64,000 nucleotides of DNA from Symsagittifera roscoffensis (lineage: Eukaryota > Xenacoelomorpha > Acoela > Convolutidae): NCBI RefSeq assembly GCF_963678635.1, contig NC_087065.1, forward strand, positions 75,031,345 through 75,095,344, read 5' to 3'. The notes under the pieces are model-generated. The model ran no database searches, had not been told where the DNA came from, and saw nothing but the letters and a program-made list of their open reading frames with translations. Below, one piece after another: positions 50,861-61,708 of this stretch. The stretch's first letter is position 1, and every line of letters starts with the position of its first letter. Position numbers and translations under genes: made by a program.

Positions 50861-51316
50861 TCTTCATATGCAACCGTATAGGAACCCTTGCTGCGCCATA
50901 AAATTTATGCTTATATGAGGTGGGGGGTAGGTGGGGAGTAAAAAACTTTCCAATCGGCTGAGGAAGCTACAATGGGAGAGAGCCAAAGTATTGGCAACAA
51001 TTTGGAAAATAATGATGACTTCTGACTGAGTGTGTTCCCGCGCTGTGCTCTGAGCCAGAAATTTCACTAATTTAATTAAGAATCAACCAAGTAGTTTTGC
51101 CATTGACTCACAGAGACTCACGAACGAACTGACAGACTGCGACTTGAACCAAAAAAATTCTAAACTGCAAGATAACCAAAATTCATCTCTCGTTTTCATA
51201 CTGAACTTGTATCATTACTTTACTTAGAACAAAAAAGCGGACTGACAACGTTTGGCTCTTATTCAAATCATTATTTTTCTCTCAAAAGCAACAAAAAATT
51301 AACCATAATAACTATC

Positions 51317-51494
51317 AGGGGCGGATCTAGGATTTTCTCGAGAGGGGGGGCGGATATTTTCAAAAAACTTTAGAAAATTTTGACAATTTTGACGATCTTT
51401 TTTTTAGGTCGGCCAAATTTATTTTCCGAGCTCTCCTAAAGCACTCAAAAGACCCTATATTGATCAAAAAACAGCAGGCCAAAAAAGGCGATTG
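51317..51494. mobile_element. hAT-like MITE truncated by the assembly gap
   Basis: It begins CAGGGGCGGATCTAGG and continues with the inverted-end sequence and the internal blocks of the 49369 element. The gap interrupts it at 51495. Confidence 0.8.
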
Positions 51495-51694
51495 NNNNNN
51501 NNNNNNNNNNNNNNNNNNNNNNNNNNNNNNNNNNNNNNNNNNNNNNNNNNNNNNNNNNNNNNNNNNNNNNNNNNNNNNNNNNNNNNNNNNNNNNNNNNNN
51601 NNNNNNNNNNNNNNNNNNNNNNNNNNNNNNNNNNNNNNNNNNNNNNNNNNNNNNNNNNNNNNNNNNNNNNNNNNNNNNNNNNNNNNNNNNNNNN
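51495..51694. other. Assembly gap, 200 N
   Basis: Exactly 200 unknown bases. The round length suggests a placeholder and not a measured distance. It falls where two repeat families meet. Confidence 1.
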
Positions 51695-52650
51695 CTTTCA
51701 AATTCAAATTTGAAAAGCTTCTTTAACGTTGTCATAATGCAATGAAATTTGGCGTGGTGAAAGAATCGACAACTGTGAACAGATTTTTTTTTTCATACTT
51801 TACAGTGTAATATCACGCATTTAGCCGTAATAACACGTATAACTAACATAAAACTCGTTATTTTGAAAGGGGGGAACTGGAAAAGTTTTTTTTTGTTTTA
51901 TTTCATTTATTTTTTTTAATGTTAACACTGCTCCATAAACCTTAAAAGGCAGTCGGAACATTTGGGGCTTCGCCCTGATACGAGCAGTCTCGTTTAGCTG
52001 TTTTTTTCACCGCTACTTTTGAATTCCAAGTTTTATTGTTATCACAGAACATTTAGCTTCGCTAAGTGAACAAACTAACTATTGTGAACAACTTTACTTT
52101 TCATATTTTGTTTCCTATTAACGTAGACCAATTATAGAAACCAATTATGTTCTCGACAAAAGTAGGCAAATGGTGCAAATAAAACGTAACAAACTTTCAG
52201 TTCCGAAGGTTGATAATTTTTTTTAAATATCCCAGTGGATTAAAAAATGTTTTTTTTTTACTTCCCTACTGTCAATTGTTCAGGTTTTTCTAGTTCTTTT
52301 ACATTTTTTTATTGCTAAATGCGTAATTCTACGATGTAAGATAGAACTATCTGTTCACAATTGTTAGTTTGTTCATTATGCCTACAGTGCTGATTTAAAT
52401 TATCCGGACAAAATGAACAAAACTTGATTTTTCGGCTCTTTTCAAGTCCCCCCACCTTTCAAAATACCGAGTTTTATGTTTGTTTTACGTGTTATTTCGG
52501 CTAAATGCGTGATGTTACGCTGTAAAGTATGAAGAACAAATTTGTTCAGAATTGTCGATTTGTTCACCACGCAAAATTTCATTGCTTTATGACAACGTTA
52601 AATAGACTTTTCAAAGTTGAATCTGAAAGGGGGGGGAACTGGAAAAGAGC
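51695..52650. repeat. Left arm of a ~955-bp inverted repeat
   Basis: Read in reverse complement, this arm matches 56876-57829 through its whole length: a MITE (51695-51895), the start of a 535-bp-repeat unit (about 51900-52010, minus orientation), ~420 bp of shared unique-looking sequence, and a second MITE (52434-52650). The arms differ by scattered substitutions and homopolymer lengths. Confidence 0.9.
52434..52650. mobile_element. GGCTC MITE within the left arm
   Basis: It runs from GGCTCTTTTCAAGTCCCCCC to GGGAACTGGAAAAGAGCC. It is the inverted counterpart of 56876-57092. Confidence 0.8.
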
Positions 52651-52659
52651 CGTCAAATC

Positions 52660-52760
52660 TTATCCCAATTTGAGAAAAACGCGTTTGAAAATTCAGGTTT
52701 TGTTCGTTTTGTCCGCTTGTTTTAAATCAGCACTGTAATTTCATTGCATCAAAACAACGT
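52660..52760. repeat. Paralogous empty site of the MITE at 56876
   Basis: This sequence matches the two flanks of the 56876-57092 MITE joined together ('AAAAACGCGTTTGAAAA' running straight into 'TTTTGTTCGTTTTGTCC'). It holds a single copy of the 8-base target that is doubled around the inserted element. Confidence 0.75.
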
Positions 52761-53322
52761 TGAAGTAGTTTTTAAAAACTAAAAATGTAAGGGGTGAAAT
52801 AGGAAAAGAGTCAAAGAAACCACCTTCTGACCAAGTTTTTTCAATCTGGATTAGTTTTATGAACAAACTGGCAGTTGGAAACAATTCGGGACATTCAGAT
52901 TTTAAGCTTGATGTCTTTATTTCTTCGTAAATTGAAAATTGAAAAATTTTCAATCATGATGTTTTTCTAAATTTCTCTTGACTATGCTTGAGTACTTGCC
53001 CTTTAAAGATATCACAGATCAAAATCAATCGATCAACATTTGGACGTGAACTTCATATAATACATAAAAACATATAATACTATGTTTAATACATAAAAAC
53101 ATATTCAAAATGACTTTTTATGTTGTAAATTGCATCAAAACGTGCCAGCGTGAACAGGTAAACAAATTTTACAAGATTTCTCACATGCAAAATGCCGTGT
53201 GAATAATTTTGAGCAGCATAATTTTGAAATTTTACGAGGGGGTGGGAAACTGGAATAGAGCCAAAGAAGGGACCCTTCTTAAGTTCATTTGACTAATCAC
53301 GTGACTGAAATATAGTGTGCAC

Positions 53323-53352
53323 ATGTCAGTGTGTGTGTGTGTGTGTGGTCAC
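53323..53352. repeat. TG microsatellite
   Basis: An interrupted (TG)n tract lies just upstream of the first recognised START exon. Confidence 0.85.
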
Positions 53353-53419
53353 GTGTGACCATATATGGCCTTATTTTGAGGTGGCTGCGTGGCCTGTGAA
53401 GCGGGAGAGTGAGGGGGAC

Positions 53420-56400
53420 ATGACAGAGGAGGAAAAGAGGGCGGTGGCGGAGACGAAGAAGGTGTGGCCTCTGGCCAAAGACTACATGGATAAGGCGGAT
53501 ATGTGGAAGAAAGAGAAGGAGGTTGTCGAGGAGGGGGAGCAGGGGGTGGGCAAGATAGAACTGTTCACTGCAAAGTGTTCCACGCTCAGCCACAAAGTGT
53601 TCAAAGTCACTGTGAGTTACAATTTGCGGCTCTTTTTTTCCGGAAACTCACTCTACACAAGTCTTAACGTTGTCAAAATGTAAAATTTGCATGGCTTTTT
53701 TCATTACCCACCCTTTTTGCACGAGCATCAACTTTATGTTGTAATGAGAAGGTTTACAAAGATTAAAATTAAAGAGTAATTTTTTTTGTCATGTCCGCTA
53801 CCGCGTATCATTTTTCATTACAATCTGAGATTTCCTTCCCCCCCCCCACCTCACACAAGCATCAATTTTATGGTCTAAGGGGTGGTTTTACAAGGCTGAG
53901 TATGAAGATCAAATAAGTTTGCCATGGCCCAATTAGTCTGCATGTCATTTGTCATGACAATTGGACAATGTGAACAGTAATTTGACTTATAAAAGTTTTC
54001 GGGTGGGAGGGGGGGGAAGGAAAAAGAGCCCAATCTGATAATGTGAAAAAAAAATAGTTGTAAGAATTCGCAGGTGGAGGGAAAGGGAAAAGAGCCATGC
54101 ACAATGAACAAAATAGCTCCGACTATTCTGAACAAGTTATTTTGATACTGTACTGCAAAAAATCACGCATTTAGCCATAATAACATGCAAAATTACACTG
54201 AAAATAGAAATTTTGAAATCTGGGTTAGTTTTGCAGAAAGTGATTCAAGAGCCTTGATTTATTCTCCCTAGTTAATAATTCTACGAAAACTTTTATTAAA
54301 AAACGTTTTGTGAAGTGGTTTAAGTAGGTTATATAAACTTGATATAATAAATGAAATAGAGCATTAATTATTGTTTTTCGCCGTTATTTTAACAACAGTG
54401 TCATTCGGGGTGAAACGCAGTTCTGCTGCTCCAACTCAGAGATTGAGGAGTTTGAACGGAAAATCCTTGTCCTCACCTCTCATTAAAAGAATTTAAAAGC
54501 AGCATATGAATACTGCCAAGCTCAATGAGTATATGCAAAACCAGTGGAAAATGCCGGTGTTTTTTTGTAGGTTGAGCTGGAGTGTGACTGGAAGTCAGTG
54601 TATGAGATCCTGATGGCCACCGAGGACAATCCCTCGTGGAATGTGACCCTGGAGGAGTGCAAAGTGGTGGCCCAATTCCCCCCTCAGACTGATCTGCAGG
54701 ACGGGTCAACTTGGATCACCTACATGCGAGTGCACTCCAAGGCAACAACTTTTCTTGTGCTTACAACTCCTCACGCACCTCCCCCCACACACTCACACAC
54801 ATGCACACACGCACAAACATATACACATTTACCACACACGCGTACACACCGACGCATAAGCATTTAATCATTTAAACTAAGGCGTTTGCTTGAAAGGTTA
54901 CTGATAACATTGGACTGGGAGATGATGTAGATCTGTGATTTTTTAGGTTTTTTTTTCTGTTTTGTCTATATTTCTCAGGTGTCTGGGCTCGTTTTCAGTA
55001 CCCTCTATAATTAATAGTCGATGGACGGAGTTCAAAGTCTTTTATAGGTCGCGATGATTTTTTCTTCGTTTTTTTTTCGGGAAAAATCTTGAAATCTGTT
55101 CAGACTCAAAAACACTTTTTCGCGGTTTGACTTTTGATTTATTTTTAAATTCAGTTCATTAATTTTGTAAACAGGAAGGCAAACTTTGCTGTCAAACAAC
55201 AGAATGGCAAAAGTAGCGAAAAAGGTGATTGACTTCTAATTTAGAAAAATGAATTGAATTATTAGATTATCCAGTGAAATAAAAATTTAAACATTAATCC
55301 AGTTTGCTCAAATTTTGCGAACTGTATCAAAAAATTATTCATAGTTTGATCTGAAATATCAAACAAGACTGCTCGTATCAGGGTGAAGCCCTGAAAGTTC
55401 CGACTGCCTTTTGAGGTCTATGGAGCATTAGTAAGATGAAAATTTCAATGTAAAAAAAAATAAAAAATTTTTTTGAAAAAGTTTGAGATTTTATGTAAAA
55501 ACATCCCCCCACATGTCATTTTAAATACAAAGTGATAGATTTTGCGCCTATCAACAAATCAATTATGGCATATAAGCTTCCTTGAACCAATTTGGAACGA
55601 TTTCTAAGACGGATTAAATCTCGCTTACGCGTTAATAGCGCGAGATTTATCGCGCATTAATTGTCCCAAATTGGCCAAAATGGCAATCTTTAAACCCCCA
55701 TAACTTTACGAAAAATAATCACAGGTAAAATATTTTTTCAAATTCAAGCTCAGGACAACAATAGCTTTCGAATGATTTTAAAGAATTCCGTCAAAAATAG
55801 CTAGTTAAAAAGTCGAAGTTTGTCTGAAGAAAAAAAACCCACCCCGAGCACAAATAATCCGTTACTTTCGTATCGAAAGTAGAAACAAAAAACAAGTTTT
55901 TGTATTCTTCCGCTGAAGTTGAACAGCAATACACAATTCATTGAATGATTCTGTTTGCTGTTTTGGTATAATCAGTATTATTTGATTTTCTGCTAGTCAC
56001 TAGCAGTTGCTTAGCAAACGCTCACCTCATATATGAAATATTGCGGAGCAAACACAAGGAACTTGCACTAGGGCATAGCAACGAAAAATGTATAGCTCTG
56101 TTCATGGTTACGGAATAACTCTCAAAAAATCATTAATGACATAAAATTTGAACAAAATTGTTTGTGCAGTTAATCAGAAATCTTTTACTGTCTTATTTGT
56201 TAAATATTAACCAAAAGAATCTAAAAAATCTTGCCAATTTTGTGCAAGGTTCTTGTTAGGTTTGCAGTTTTTTAAGAACCTTGCAATAGTTGTTTTTCAA
56301 GTAAGCTAGTGAACTCTTTTTCCTTTTACCCCCACTTCACATTAGCACCAATTTTTTGGAATAACGAGGGGTTTCACAAGGTTAGATGCGGAGAAAAAAT

Positions 56401-59400
56401 ATGTTCGCCATAACTTACTCAGCCGACAAGATAGATTTTGAAATAATCGGACATTGAGGATAGAGAAATTATTAATGAAGATTTGCTGGTGGGGAGGGGG
56501 GGGGGGCGGAGAAAAAAGAGCCCACTAGCTCACTTGAAAAACAATTTTGGCAAGACTTTCGAACAATTGCAAATTTCTCTTCTTTTAATTAATCCGACTT
56601 TTGAAAATGGGGCTGATTTTTGGGCTTTTTTCCAGTCCCTCTCTGATTTTTTTCTGAACATCTAGACAGAAAATCTATTTTAAATGATATTTGATGTTTT
56701 GAACTGCAAAAAACTATGAAGTATGAAAAAGTCAACACAATTTTACAAGATTTCTAGCAACAAATTGACGTGAACAGTCTTTAGCCAAAACGTTAATGTA
56801 ATTTTATGAGGGGCTGGGAAATTGGAACCCATTTTTAGAACTGAACCCATTTTGAGAAAAACGCGTTTGAAAAATCGGCTCCTTTCCAGTCCCCCCCCCC
56901 CCCTTTCAAATTCAATTTTGAAAAACTTATTTAACGTTGTCATAATGCAATGAAATTTGGCATCGTGAACAAATCGACAGCTGTGAACAGATTTGTTCTT
57001 CATAGTTTACAGCGTAAAATTACGCATTTACCCGTAATCACACGTAAAACAAACATAAAACTCGGTATTTTCGAAGGGGGGCTTGAAAGGAGCCAAAAAA
57101 TCAAGTTTTGTTCGTTTTGTCCGGATAATTTAAATCAGCACTGTAGGCATAATGAACAAACTAACAATTGTGAACAGATACATCTATCTTACATTGTAGA
57201 ATCACGCATTTAGCAATAAAAAAAATGTAAAAGAACTAGAAAAACTGAACAATTGATAGTAGGGAAGTAAAAAAAAAACATTTTTTAATCCACTGGGATA
57301 TCTAAAAAAATTATCAACCTTCGGAACTGAAAGTTTGTTACATTTTATTTGCACCATTTGCCTACTTTTGTCGAGAACATAATTGATTTTCTATAATTGG
57401 TATACGTCAATATGAAACAAAATTTGAAAGGTAAAGTTGTTCACAATAGTTAGTTTGTTCACTAAGCGAAGCTAAATGTTCTGTGATAACAATAAAACTT
57501 GGAATTCAAAAGTAGCGGTGAAAACAAAAGCTAAACGAGACTGCTCGTATCAGGGCGAAGCCCCAAATGTTCCGACTGCCTTTTAAGGTTTATGGAGCAG
57601 TGTTAACATTAAAAAAATAAATTAAATAAAACAAAAAAAAACTTTTCCAGTTCCCCCCTTTCAAAATAACGAGTTTTATGTTAGTTATACGTGCTATTAC
57701 GGCTAAATACGTGATATTACACTGTAAAGTATGAAAAAAAAAATCTGTTTTTAGTTGTCGATTCACTCACCACGCCAAATTTCATTGCATTATGACAACG
57801 TTAAAGAAGCTTTTCAAATTTGAATTTGAAAGGGGGGGGGGGGGGACTGGAAAAGAGCCCTTTTTTTTCTCAAATTTGAAATTTTTTCTGAAAATCATCC
57901 CCCCACACGCCATATAAAGTACAAAAGGTTAGAATTCGCTCCTTGTAACAAATCAATTATGGCAAATAAGCTTCTTTCAACCAATTTGGAACGATTTCTA
58001 AGACGGGTTAACTCTTCACTTAAGCGTTAATAGCACGAAATATATCGCGCTTTAATTGTCCCAAATTGACCAAATTGGCAATCTTTAAACTGCCGTAAAT
58101 TTAAGAAAAATGATCACATGTGAAATATCTTTTCAAATTTGAGCTCAGGACAACAACAGCTTTCGAATGATATTAAAGAATTCCGTCAAAAATAGCTAGT
58201 TAAAAAGTCGAAGTTTGTCTGAAGAAAAAAAAACCCACCCCGAGCACAAATATTCCGTTACTTTCGTATCGAAAGTCGGAACAATAATCCTCAGAAAACT
58301 GAAAGTCGAGGCTTTTTAACAGTTAAGTCAGTGTTTTTCATTTGGTTGCGTTCATTGACTTTTTTGCAACTGTCTGTTAGCTATGTTCGAATTTCTCAGC
58401 AGAAAAAAAGTTGACCTTTAGATGCAGTTTTCTCAAATTGGGTTAATTTTATCGAAAAGTGGCGATCATAATTTTTTCGAGAAACTCAAAAGTGAAGATT
58501 TTATCAAAAAATGGGTCCGCCTTTTTTTCTGTTAACTTGCGGTCCTTGACTCTTTTCCAACTGTCTTTTGGCAATATTTTTTAAAATAAAAACTTTCGCA
58601 CAAATTTTTGATTGCTAATTCGATTGTTTTTTAATATCACAAATCTTTTGAAAACATGGAATTCGGTATGCAAATTGCGTAATATCAATATTTAGATAGA
58701 ACATATTTTAATGAAGGGGAGGAAAAAAGGCGAGAGGCACTGTTTGGATACACCATATGCGCTCCAACTCCTAGTTGTATCACAATTGAATCACGTGAAC
58801 AAAAAAATAACGCGTTGAAAATTTATGGAGTGAAAAGAGTCTGAAATATATGACCGTCAATCGGTGAAAAGTTTGGATGGAGCTAAGATTAAATGGAATT
58901 AGGAAGATCTCTGCTGGAGCTTTTTATTGTTCTGCTCAATATGACATATTCCGGAGGATGAACCTCAACTCCAAAGTTAAACGCCAAATATTCTCAGAAT
59001 TGAGTCACGTGAACGAAAAGATGAACGCGTTATAAGTTTATGGAGGGGAGGAGCTTGAAATTATATGACCGTCAGACAGTGGCAAGTAAAGGCGGCGCTA
59101 TGAATAAAATAAGATTACAGGAATTGATTTTGTTTCTAAGAACTTTCTGTTTCATGAACTTAATTCAGACTCGTTTAAAGGTCATGATGATTTTTTTTGT
59201 TTTTTTTTTCTTCAAATGCTCTAGTAACAAAAGGATTGCATTCATACTTACAAATGCCCATATGAATGCCCTAAGGTATTTGAGCACTTTTTGAGTTCAA
59301 TTCAAGGACAATAGCTTGAAGGCAGGCAAAAGGAAAAAATGCACTCTCCAATTATGAAAACTGAAATATGATGCAAAAAACGTGATCAATTTTTAGTTTC

Positions 59401-60282
59401 GAAAGTGGAATTTAATTTTGTATTTCCCAGCGGAATAAAAACTTTTGCTAATAATCCGTTTAGCTCATTTTGGGTTAATTTTATCAAATTGTGCCAATTT
59501 TTTTGCTCTTGAAATTCAAAAAGCTTTCCACTAGTATTTTTGTTTTCATTGTCTGATTGGTAAAATTGGCATGCGGACTAATTAGGCTATGATAAACATA
59601 TTTGATCTTAATATCTAACCTTTTAAAACCCCTCGTTACACCATAAATTGGATGCTTTTGTGTGGCGGGAGGATAAAGAAAAAAAAAAAAGCTAAAAACT
59701 AGTCAGTTTTTTTTGTTTTTTTGCGTTCATTGACTCTTTTCCAACTGTCTGTTAGCTATGTTTTTTTTTGTTCTTGTCAAATTGACAAAGTCGAAAGGAG
59801 GGGAAATTGAGAAGTGTACTTAGGCATCCAACGTCATAACCCAGCGCGACTTTGTTTCCTGCTTCATACGGGAGGTCACGGAAGACCATGCGACGTGGAT
59901 TGGATCACACTGCGACATACCGTTGTGTCCCCAAGCACCCAAACTAGTACGGGCGGAACAAAACATCCTTGTGATGCATGTGCAGAAATTGACCGAAGAC
60001 ACCTGCTTAGTCACTCAAATCACCTCAATTTCCTTCAACGGGCTCATTTTGCAGTCTATAATTGACAGCCAAATGGGCAAATCTCAAACAAAGTACGCAA
60101 AAAATTTGAAAGAGAAAGTGAAAAGAGAGAAACACGGGTTGGGGACTATTAACAAATCCATGTCCCCCCTCACTCCCCCAGCGGGGTCCCCCGCCCCCAA
60201 GTCAACCAGGTCCACGAAATCGGCACTATCGGGAAAACCCAGGTCCAAGTCCCCCTCAAACAGATCGGCTAAGAGCAAGTAG
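53420..60282 (+). CDS. START-domain lipid-transfer protein (3 exons)
   Basis: START proteins bind a single sterol or phospholipid in a helix-grip cavity. Exons 53420-53611, 54571-54741 and 59824-60282 join in phase 0 to give 273 residues. Residues 1-64 carry the N-terminal helix and first strands. Residues 65-121 contain V-Y-E-I-L...D-N-P-S-W-N, the START signature. Residues 122-220 hold N-V-I-T-Q-R-D-F-V and the C-terminal helix region (F-N-G-L-I-L-Q-S-I-I-D). The spacing fits the StAR/STARD3-type fold. A basic Ser/Pro/Lys tail follows (about 221-273), which is unusual for compact START proteins. Intron 1 (53612-54570) is GT-AG. Intron 2 needs a GC donor. I chose the ATG at 53420, but the frame is open upstream and an acceptor-like TTTTGAG precedes 53381, so earlier exons may exist. 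A poly(A) signal AATAAA lies at about 60452. The exons are clearly more GC-rich than the introns. Confidence 0.85.
53821..54038. mobile_element. GGCTC-family MITE in intron 1, exact 8-bp target duplication
   Basis: The element is 53829-54030 (202 bp), with a degenerate left end (GATTTCCTTCCCCC) and an intact right end (GAAGGAAAAAGAGCC). CAATCTGA flanks both sides. Its interior matches 50646-50852. Confidence 0.88.
54772..54856. repeat. CA-rich microsatellite
   Basis: An interrupted run of CA, CACG and CATA units just after exon 2. Confidence 0.8.
55363..55887 (+). repeat. Solitary full copy of the 535-bp repeat
   Basis: The copy runs from ACAAGACTGCTCGTATCAGGG to the terminal hairpin and AGAAACA. 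It is 525 bp long and stands alone in intron 2, so single copies have clean ends at the same places as the array units. This supports a mobile unit and not a simple satellite. Confidence 0.9.
56308..56521. mobile_element. Degenerate GGCTC-family MITE
   Basis: It begins AACTCTTTTTCC, ends GGAGAAAAAAGAGCC, and carries internal blocks of the 50646 subfamily (AACGAGGGGTTTCACAAGG). Confidence 0.7.
56876..57092. mobile_element. GGCTC MITE with near-exact 8-bp target duplication
   Basis: It begins GGCTCCTTTCCAGTCCCC and ends GGGGCTTGAAAGGAGCC. The flanks are GAAAAATC and AAAAAATC. The related uninterrupted sequence at 52660-52760 confirms the insertion point. Confidence 0.88.
56876..57829. repeat. 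Right arm of the ~955-bp inverted repeat
   Basis: It mirrors 51695-52650 and includes the MITE 56876-57092 and part of the MITE 57641-57859. The spacer between the arms is about 4.2 kb. Confidence 0.9.
57535..58283 (+). repeat. 535-bp repeat interrupted by a MITE
   Basis: The unit start (57535-57640) and remainder (57860-58283, ending AGTCGGAACA) are separated by the MITE at 57641-57859. The repeat unit was therefore there first. Confidence 0.9.
57641..57859. mobile_element. GGCTC MITE nested in the 535-bp repeat
   Basis: The left end has lost GGCTC (ACTTTTCCAGTTCCCCCC). The right end is GGGACTGGAAAAGAGCC. A 14-base G run lies before the right end. Confidence 0.85.
59535..59690. mobile_element. 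Relic of the 50646-type MITE, reverse orientation
   Basis: The blocks 'CTATGATAAACATATTTGATC' (partial), 'AACCCCTCGTTA' and 'GTGGCGGGAGG' match the reverse complement of the 56308 copy. The ends are eroded. Confidence 0.6.
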
Positions 60283-61021
60283 AAAGCAACAAGGCAGAAA
60301 CTAAGTCGAAAGTAGAAATTAATTCATACCGCATCCTTTTTGTTCGCAGTAAAGAATTTAATTTTCGTAGGAAATGTTCAAAAATTACTCGATACGAAAA
60401 AAAAACATGTAATTGTTTAAAAACTGAAAAAAAATCAAGTTGAGCAGAAAAAATAAATAAAACAAAAATGAGCAGAAAATACGCATATATTTTGTTCAAA
60501 AAACGCACATTTTCTATGCGCCCGACTCACTTGAATAAGCTTAAATTAAACTGTGCAATCAACTTGTGAGAAAAAATTTTGCTTCAAATTTTGATCTGGA
60601 AAGAAATCGAAAAATGAAGAAAAGAGGTGCGATGGCGACTAAAATGTTGATATGCAAATTTAACAAGCATTTGCTTTGATTAAAAGATTACGGTTCGTTA
60701 CCAAAATATAATCTTTTCCCAAAACCCCACCCCCAGTAGATAAATCATTTGAGACAAATAAACATGCTCAGTGGAAGTGCATGTTTTGTTTATTTATGAA
60801 AAAGTTTAAATCCTTACAGCTTTTAGTTCAGTAACGAAATGTGGATGCACTAACATAAAAAAATTATGCATTTTAAGAAATTTTTTATACGTGTGAATGA
60901 CTGCATGAAACACTCTCAGACGTTATATTAGTGATTTGCGAATACGTTAGAAACTGGAAAAGAGCGGTGGTTACTTTTCCGATTTTTTTAGTCGACCTAT
61001 CTCCGAGAATATTATGTGACC

Positions 61022-61314
61022 ACCAGCGGATTTAGGAGGGGAGCGTTGGAACCCTAAAGTTTTTACAAAGGCGACTTCTGCGCCAATATATGATAACTTT
61101 GAGAGAGGAGCGCGCGCCGAAAAAAACGCAATTTTTCAATCAAAATTTTGGCCTGTTTTCTTTTCAAAATTTTGCCTGCGGCGCAGAAAGTTTTACCAAA
61201 AAGGGTCTTTTTAGTGCTTTGGTAGAGCTCAGAAAATCAATTTGGTCGACCTGAAAAAAGGCCAACTTTTGAAAATCCACCACTCCCTTCGAGAAAAACC
61301 TAGATCCGCCCCTG
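61022..61314. mobile_element. Copy of the CAGGGGCGGA hAT-like MITE
   Basis: It runs from AGCGGATTTAGG to CCTAGATCCGCCCCTG, with the internal blocks of 49369-49788 including 'GAGGAGCGCGCGCC' and 'CTGCGGCGCAGAAA'. It is shorter than that element, and the left end has diverged. Confidence 0.85.
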
Positions 61315-61500
61315 CCAAACCCACTCATCATTATTCTCTCTCTTCAAACCCCCTCTCAAAAAATTGATACTTCGGCAGCCAAAACTTAGCTTGTTTATGA
61401 ATTCATACAACACATCTCGTTTTGGCTGAATAGGTCTAATTTTTCTTAAGGCTTCTTTGGCTCAGATATGCGGCTGTTTAACTTATATAACTACCGTATA

Positions 61501-61708
61501 CAGTTTCCCCCCTTTCAAATTCAATTTTGAAAAGTCTATTTAACGTTGTCACAATCAATGAAATTTGGCGTGGTGATGAAATCGATAATTCTGAACAGAT
61601 TTGTTCTTCATACTTTACAGCGTAAGATCATGCATTTAGCCGTACTAACACGTAAAACAAATTTAAAGCTCGGTATTTTGAAAGGGGGCGGAAAATTGGA
61701 AAAAAGCC
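61501..61708. mobile_element. GGCTC-family MITE
   Basis: The interior is nearly the same as 56876-57092 (GTTAACGTTG-type start block, CACGTAAAACAAA block). The left end is degenerate; the right end is GGAAAATTGGAAAAAAGCC. Confidence 0.8.

Larger units (their letters stand above)
54742..59823 (+). other. Intron 2 of the START gene, probable GC-AG
   Basis: The coding junction demands TCC-AAG joined to GCA-TCC. The intron then starts GCAACA and ends CTTAG. The bases AGGCA occur at both edges, so the cut point is ambiguous within five bases. Inside lie a CA-rich microsatellite, a full 535-bp repeat copy, the right arm of the inverted repeat and several MITEs. Confidence 0.7.

Noticed and set aside
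53297-53593. 98-codon minus-strand frame
   Set aside because: It is antisense to START exon 1, which has proper splice sites and a recognisable fold.
54721-54735. GT donor at 54730 for START intron 2
   Set aside because: It would remove four residues at a place where the START fold length is otherwise matched. The GC donor at 54742 keeps the length. cDNA would settle it.
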